Source: Cryptomeria japonica
Taxonomy: Eukaryota > Streptophyta > Pinopsida > Cupressales > Cupressaceae
Direction: 5' to 3'
Length of the DNA stretch: 64,000 nt
Assembly: GCF_030272615.1 (NCBI RefSeq)
Contig: NC_081405.1
Coordinates: 26,800,272-26,864,271, forward strand
Shown: piece by piece, positions 58,971 through 64,000 of the stretch
Layout: each line of letters opens with the position of its first letter
Position numbering within the stretch: the first letter of the stretch is position 1
The notes under the pieces: generated by a model
Told to the model about the DNA's origin: nothing
The model's input: only the letters and a program-made list of their open reading frames with translations
Databases searched by the model: none
Made by a program: the position numbers and the translations under genes

Positions 58971-60170
58971 GAGACACTACAAGGTGCAACTGTAGATTGG
59001 TTCTACCATTTGTCACCTCAAACTATTACCGATTGGGATACCCTCAAGATTGAGTTTGAGGCACGGTTTAAACTAGCAGAAGACACACATGCTCTTTTAG
59101 CTAATTTGACTTCTATGAGAAAGGAACCACATCAGCCCATGAGGGATTTTATGGTAAAGTTCAATAAGTTGAAAAATAAAATTCCAATTATTTCTCAACC
59201 AACTGGGGAGAACCTAAAGTGTTTCTTTATAAATTCTTAGTTGCCTAAAGTTATCTTTATATTAAGAAGAACACCTTCTGTAGATTTGGCAATAGCACAA
59301 GCTCATGCTATGGAGGTGGAAGATCATTTGATCCTTGCTGGAGAAATTAAGAAGGATCTAAATAAGGCAAAAGTAAGTTTTTCTCCTTTGGAGACTTCAA
59401 ATTCTTCCTCTTCAAGTACTACCAACCATATATTGTATAGGCTGGCAAATGAAGTGCTCGCTTTAAAGAAGCAGATTTCGCAAACATCCTTTCCCACTCC
59501 ATACAAGGATGTTCCATGAAGGACCTACCCTAATAATGCTTTTACTTATGCAACTAGAAATCAAAGTAAGTTACCTCCTCCTCCAGAAAGGTTAGCTCTC
59601 AAAGCACCTCCTATCAATGATTTTGTAGGATATTATGAAATGGAGTAAGGAGATGACATTACTGAAGAAATTTCATTAGAAATTGTTAATCCCTTTCAAA
59701 AAGAAGGTGAGTTAACTAGAGACTCTAGCATCTAGTTTGTGACCTACTAGGAGCCTAGAGAAGTTAAATAAAGTGATGCCTTTGCAGTTTCCACTCGTTC
59801 TCAAGCACATAATCAATTTTATCAACATACAAATGGCAAGTTGAAGGCAAAAGATTCTCCACATTTGCTAACTTTACTCTTGCAAAAAGAGGGGCTCCTT
59901 TGCCAACCTTGCCCAAAGATCCCATAGCAAGTCAACGAGTAAGTACTTCAGACCTTCCTTCTTTGAGTGTGTCTAAGTCTTTACTAGTTGCTTCTAAATC
60001 CACAAGTGATGTTTTACCATCTTCATCATTGATGTCGTATGAGTCTTTTGGCATCATAGATCATGCTAAGAAAACCAAGATTCAAATATTAGAGGTAGAG
60101 TATTTACAGGCAAATCCTGACCAGTTTGATAGATTGGCCAAATTTGTTAAGGAAAAATAAATTCTCCAAG
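58971..60170 (+). pseudogene. E4 gag, second part
   Basis: Continues 'TLQGATVDWFYHLSPQTI', 'LKIEFEARFKLAEDTHALL', 'MRKEPHQPMRDFMVKFNKL', a stop at 59238, then 'PSVDLAIAQAHAMEVEDHLI' and Ser-rich linker to 59518. Further broken text (59520-60160) leads to the protease. Gag core of a Retrotrans_gag type; no zinc knuckle is seen. Confidence 0.8.
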
Positions 60171-60219
60171 TTTTTGTGTCTTCACAAAATAACCTGGTTG
60201 CAGTTCCATCCTCATTGTC

Positions 60220-60640
60220 AGGTAGGATAGAACCTTATTATATTTCCCTTCTAATCGGTATAAATTTAAAAATTGTGTTATTGACTCTGGAGCCTCTGAC
60301 GATGTAATGCCAACTAAGGTAGCTAACATATTAGGCCTTACTCTTACCAAAACCTTTGGTAAATGTTTATTAATGGAAAATAAACAAGTCCCCTTGATTG
60401 GCTAAATCAAAGATGCTCTGTTTGTTTTTGCTGCGTTTCCAGATAAAAGAGTGCAACTGATTGTTTTGGTGGCTAATGTTCTAGCTTCAAATGGAATGCT
60501 TCTAGGAAGAAAATTTTGTAAGGATGTTGGAGGTGAAATCAATATGTATTGGTCAAAAGCAAAGATACCCGTCAATGGTGAAATGCAAAAATTTCTTCCT
60601 GAAAAGGAAGTGAAATACTCAGTGGTCAAATCAGATAATC
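60220..60640 (+). pseudogene. E4 protease
   Basis: 'CVIDSGASDDVMPTKVANIL' contains the DSG active-site triplet at about 60283, followed after a stop near 60403 by 'RVQLIVLVANVLASNGMLLG'. It is a retropepsin of a different type from the DGG protease of E2/E3, confirming a second lineage. Confidence 0.8.
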
Positions 60641-60965
60641 TCAAAGCTCAAATTATCTTTAAGTCACCTGTAATGGGCACTTACTTTCTACAAACAGAGA
60701 AAAATTCAAGTTCTTCAAATGACTTAGGCAATGAAAGTCTTTCAAGTGATGACTTTGAATCAACTTTTTCAAATGATGAAGCTTCAAGCTTCAAGCTCAC
60801 AAGCTTCTTATTCAAAAGACCCAAATCAAGTATGGAATATGGAATTTGATGGTAGTTGTACTTCAAATAGTTTTGGTGCAAGAGTTGTTTTAATTTCTCC
60901 ATCAGGTGAGGATTTTCCATACTCTTTTAAACTATAGTTTTCTACTTGCCACAAACTTGCAACTA
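60641..60965 (+). pseudogene. E4 linker and start of RNase H; reverse transcriptase missing
   Basis: A Ser-rich linker (60700-60800) runs into 'WNMEFDGSCTSNSFGARVVL' and 'SPSGEDFPYSFKL', the start of an RNase H. The whole reverse transcriptase expected between protease and RNase H is absent, pointing to an internal deletion. Text after 60937 decays. Confidence 0.7.
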
Positions 60966-61501
60966 TGGTCTAATGGATTTGAACTTATCTAGAAAGTCCT
61001 TAATGGAAGGAAATGAATCAGGTGTCAATGATGTCAAATCTGTTTCAAGATGAAGTGCATGAAGCTCATTATACCTCCATAAATTTTCTCAAATTTGAGC
61101 CACATAGCCTAGGAGTGGTGAGAAAATCAATATGGAATTGGAGATTGTCTAAAACGTGTAGGTCAATCAAACCCATATCTTGATTTGTCTTGTATGTACA
61201 GTGAATGATCTCAAACTCACTAGTCAAGTTGGGATAGCTCTCATCTAAACAAGATCATAAACCCCTAGATCAAAACAATTTGGTCATTATAGTCTTCCAG
61301 TTATGATAGTTATGAGGGGTGAGTTTCTCAATAGAAGGATCTACCATTAGCCTAGGGTTAGAGAAATATAGGAATCTAAAAGATTATGGTTTTTACCCCC
61401 CCACAACAAGAAAAACAAGTCCTTTTGCACTTGTATATGCTAAGAAATCACAAAATTGAGAAATGAAAAAAAATAGAGATTACTAAGTACTTGGTAAATA
61501 T
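60966..61501. other. Unassigned stretch before E6
   Basis: No coding block or repeat recognised. AT-rich with a short C run (61397-61402). Position suggests eroded E4 sequence. Confidence 0.35.
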
Positions 61502-61936
61502 TGTTGCAGTAATTTTGGGACAATTATCTAATTATTTATTATTTAGGTCCTTTAATTGCTTTTTCACTTAAGCTAAACTTAGGTGCTTTATTTTATCTAG
61601 GTGTTATGCTTTTTTAGTCCAAGTTCACTTAGAGGCATTTCCTAGTTAGTTGTTTTAGCTTTTAGTTGAGCTTACTTTAGCTCTTGCATTGCATTACTTT
61701 AGTTCCTCTAATTTTAGGATTAGAGCATCTCTTGCTTTCTATAAAGCAAGCAATTCATTCATTGTAAATGCGCCTCTAATATTGTGCACATTCAATATTG
61801 TATCTCTAATATTGTTTTCTGCAATAATACAAAAAAAATCTCTAGTTTTTATAGAGCATACAATCTTTTCTTTGTGTCATAGGTGTTTTGCTTACAGATG
61901 ATTCTTGGCTCTTGTGGTTGATCATCAACTTCTACA
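61502..61936 (+). repeat. E6 5' LTR
   Basis: Starts TGTTGCAGTAATT and ends TTCTACA. Its first 31 bases match the sequence at 63970-64000 with a few changes. AATAT at 61497-61501 may be the target duplication; the partner is off the window. Confidence 0.75.
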
Positions 61937-61954
61937 TGGTTTCCGATCTTTTTC
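61937..61954 (+). other. Primer-binding-site-like sequence of E6
   Basis: TGGTTTCCGATC agrees with the initiator-tRNA-Met site TGGTATCAGAGC of Copia elements at 9 of 12 positions, directly after the LTR. Confidence 0.55.
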
Positions 61955-62269
61955 TATCAAGTTCTTGGCCACATGCTTGAAGGATCCAATATTAGGTAAT
62001 TTTTATATGCACATTGGGTTCAAATGAAGGTTGCCATCGTGTCTGCATTGTCGAAAAATCGTAAGATTGATTGTTGTTTCATGAAAATTCGAGTAGTTTT
62101 AAAATTGGGTTAAATTTGTCGAGGGCACGCAAATCGAACCAACATCTAAGGCTAGCTAAAAAATGTAAGCATTTTGAAACAAAATGGAGGTCAGAAGGCC
62201 CAAAATCCTTAAGATCACCCATCAAATCATCAAAATTAGAGATCGGGGAATTCTTTGCAAAAAAATTTC

Positions 62270-62440
62270 AAAAAGTTTCCATTTTTTGGCAAGTTTTTGT
62301 TTTAAAAAAGCTTCTATTTTTGAAAACTTCCTACTTTTGGTAAAATTCTATTTTTGGAAACTTTTTTATTTTTGAAAACTTGTTATTTTCGAAAACTTTC
62401 TATTTTCAAAAAGTTGCTATTTTCGAGAATTTTTTCATTT
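62270..62440. repeat. Short tandem CTATTTTTGAAAACTT repeats
   Basis: Seven or eight imperfect units of about 18-22 bases, alternating TATTTT and GAAAACTT. Confidence 0.7.
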
Positions 62441-62811
62441 TTGGGGTCCCTTCAAGCCTTTCAAGCCCTAAAAAGCAGTTTTTAGTGTTTTACTCATAAC
62501 TTCATCACACAGAGTCAAAATCGGGAAAACATGACATCTTTGGAAAGTTGGTTCTAACACCAATCTTATTCTATAGGGGGGTTCATCAGATTCAATACCA
62601 AATTTTGTAGTAAACCTCCAAAATTAACCTTCAATTTCATGCTTTTAGGACCATATCTTGCACATCCGAACTCTATTTTTTGACTTCCATACATAATTGG
62701 AAAGTTCTTAAAGTCCCCTATTCAAATCTTAGGTCCACTTTTGCAAAAAATTTATCAGATAATCAGATATCTCAATCTTATACTTTTGGGGCTACATACA
62801 AATTGGGTCTT

Positions 62812-62910
62812 TTTTTTTTGCTCAGTAAAATGCTTAAGTCATATTTTATTCATAAATAGTATTACAATCTCCGCTCAGTGCGGGCACCGGTAAGAAAGAG
62901 CGGAGAGGAG
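62812..62910 (-). mobile_element. 99-bp retroposed insertion (LINE or SINE 3' end)
   Basis: Flanked by an 18-19-bp direct repeat (ACATACAAATTGGGTCTT at 62794 and 62911). A T run at the left (poly-A on the minus strand) and AATAAA-like GAATAAAATATG near it show reverse-transcribed RNA. It is only a 5'-truncated tail, so the family is not identified. Confidence 0.8.
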
Positions 62911-62989
62911 ACATACAAATTGGGTCTTTATTTGTATAGAAGATTTCTATTTTTGTATCATTTTTGGAGATTATCTCGAGGAGTGAATC

Positions 62990-63358
62990 ATGTATAAGGT
63001 TTGTAGGTGTAAATATTGTGGGAAAAATCAACATGGGCATGAAATGTGTTCTGATTTATCACATAATACTTTTCAACTCTTGTTAAAATCTCAAGTTGCT
63101 CCTTCTCCACCAATGGAGACAGTTGTTGTACCTTCATTGATTGAGAGCCTTATTCCTGTTAAGCAAGATAGTTCATATATTTGTCTTCTTGATTGTGATT
63201 CCTATTTGATCGACATTGCTTCATTATTTATGGAGTCTCACATTCATATTTGGAGGACACATTTGGGGGTTTATGTCTCTTATTTGATGATAATCATAGC
63301 ACAACTGTTGTCACATCATGTTTGTCTTTGGAGCTTGTTCAAAATCAATTTTCATTAG
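62990..63358 (+). pseudogene. E6 gag remnant with zinc knuckle
   Basis: 122 codons. Residues 6-19 read 'CKYCGKNQHGHEMC', an exact CX2CX4HX4C knuckle that binds RNA in retrotransposon Gag. The rest has no known domain. ATG context is by track only; it may be the fusion end of an older gag. Confidence 0.6.
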
Positions 63359-63955
63359 TTCCTTATTTGTCTCATTCTATTGTGATTGGGCATGTACCTG
63401 ATTGGTTTATGACATCTTCATTATTGAAGGACTTGGCAACAAATGTGCAATTTTTAGAGACATCATCATATATTTGGATTTGGATTCCTATATCTTCCAA
63501 TTCATGGGAGTGGCTTCAACTATTTCTAGTGGATTGGTTTCTTCCAAAGGGGAGACATGTTGTTTGCAGGTAGTGGCTCATGTTCTATCTTCAGGCGTTC
63601 ATCATGGGCACAAGAGCTACTTCTACATTGGAGGGATTCTTATCCTCGTCCTCTCTCTTATGAGGGGAGATGTTCATTCTACTTCTATGTCCAATTTTGT
63701 ATTTGGAGGACCACTTGGAGTCCTTCATCTTAGTCACATGTAGTACCTTTTTCATTGCATCCCTCACTTTTGGAGAGGGGTTTTTTCCCTTGTGGTTTTT
63801 GTCCTTTTCTCCATCTAGAGAGACCTCATTGGTGTGAGTTGCAATGCTTTGCATTGGTTTGTACATAAGTACCTAATCATGCCTAGTTGTTGAGACTCAT
63901 TCATGCATGCATTTTGCATTCATTTTCAACTCTTTAGCTTATCCCTAAGTTAATC
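63359..63955. other. E6 interior, no recognised gene
   Basis: Overlapping ORFs of about 110 codons (63250-63743) lack motifs. Probably spacer. Confidence 0.4.
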
Positions 63956-63969
63956 TTAAGGGGGGGAGG
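63956..63969 (+). other. Polypurine tract of E6
   Basis: TTAAGGGGGGGAGG immediately before the 3' LTR start TGTTGGAGTAATT. Confidence 0.75.
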
Positions 63970-64000
63970 TGTTGGAGTAATTCTAGGATAATTATCTAAT
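63970..64000 (+). repeat. E6 3' LTR, cut by window end
   Basis: The first 31 bases match the start of the LTR at 61502 except for a few substitutions. Confidence 0.75.

Larger units (their letters stand above)
53090..61501 (+). mobile_element. E4: degraded gypsy element of a different lineage
   Basis: Plus strand: LTR end at 54049, primer-binding-site-like sequence, gag split by E5, protease, then RNase H with no reverse transcriptase between. E4's 3' part is replaced or interrupted by E6 from 61502. The outer left end could not be fixed. Confidence 0.7.
61502..64000 (+). mobile_element. E6: short Copia-like non-autonomous element
   Basis: A 435-bp LTR (61502-61936), primer-binding-like TGGTTTCCGATC, a 2.0-kb interior, a G-rich polypurine tract and the start of the second LTR at 63970, which leaves the window. 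The interior has a gag-type zinc knuckle but no pol. Whether it spreads with help from another element is unknown. Confidence 0.75.

Overview
This window is plant nuclear DNA made almost entirely of nested, decayed retrotransposons. Ty3/gypsy elements of the Tat type dominate: their pol carries a normal gypsy RNase H, then a second RNase H, then integrase. Around them are LINE fragments, a second gypsy lineage and a short Copia-like element. I see no intact host gene, rRNA, tRNA or CRISPR array. The age and nesting of the copies suggest a large-genome seed plant. A conifer is plausible, but nothing here proves it.

Layout. 1-3100: two decayed LINE reverse-transcriptase fragments (minus). 3106-12143: element E1 (Tat-type, minus), keeping its 3' LTR, an opposite-strand gene and pol, and truncated at the reverse transcriptase next to a 79-bp scrap of another LTR. 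12690-13820: a gag-protease fragment (E7, plus). 14290-15915: an array of GGTCC/GACCC words. 16104-18835: a decayed gene of unknown family (plus). 18957-52856: element E2 (Tat-type, plus), with an eroded 5' LTR, leader, gag-pol, an opposite-strand gene and a complete 3' LTR. 32925-50037: element E3 (Tat-type, minus, 17.1 kb), inserted in E2 with target duplication ATATC and two LTRs of 973 and 959 bp. About 53090-61501: element E4 (another gypsy lineage, plus), whose gag is split by E5, a 4.3-kb solo LTR at 54645-58970 with target duplication GAGAC. 61502-64000: E6, a short Copia-like element whose 3' LTR runs off the window.

The most notable content is a gene on the strand opposite to gag-pol, between integrase and the 3' LTR, in E1, E2 and E3. 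It encodes a plant mobile domain (PMD) protein. In all three copies I can see a 74-75-nt first exon with an ATG, a GTAAGT donor, an intron, a CAG acceptor and a roughly 2-kb second exon. E3 sits inside the intron of E2's copy. The introns, and the gag leaders of E2 and E3, hold arrays of a short palindromic word: TAGCGCAT in E1/E2 and TTTGTCGTACGA in E3. At both ends of an element the word is read in the sense direction of the transcript that crosses it.

All coding regions carry stops or frameshifts, so no element here looks autonomous. Exon boundaries, promoters and RNA roles are read from sequence and conservation only. Names E1-E7 are local labels.
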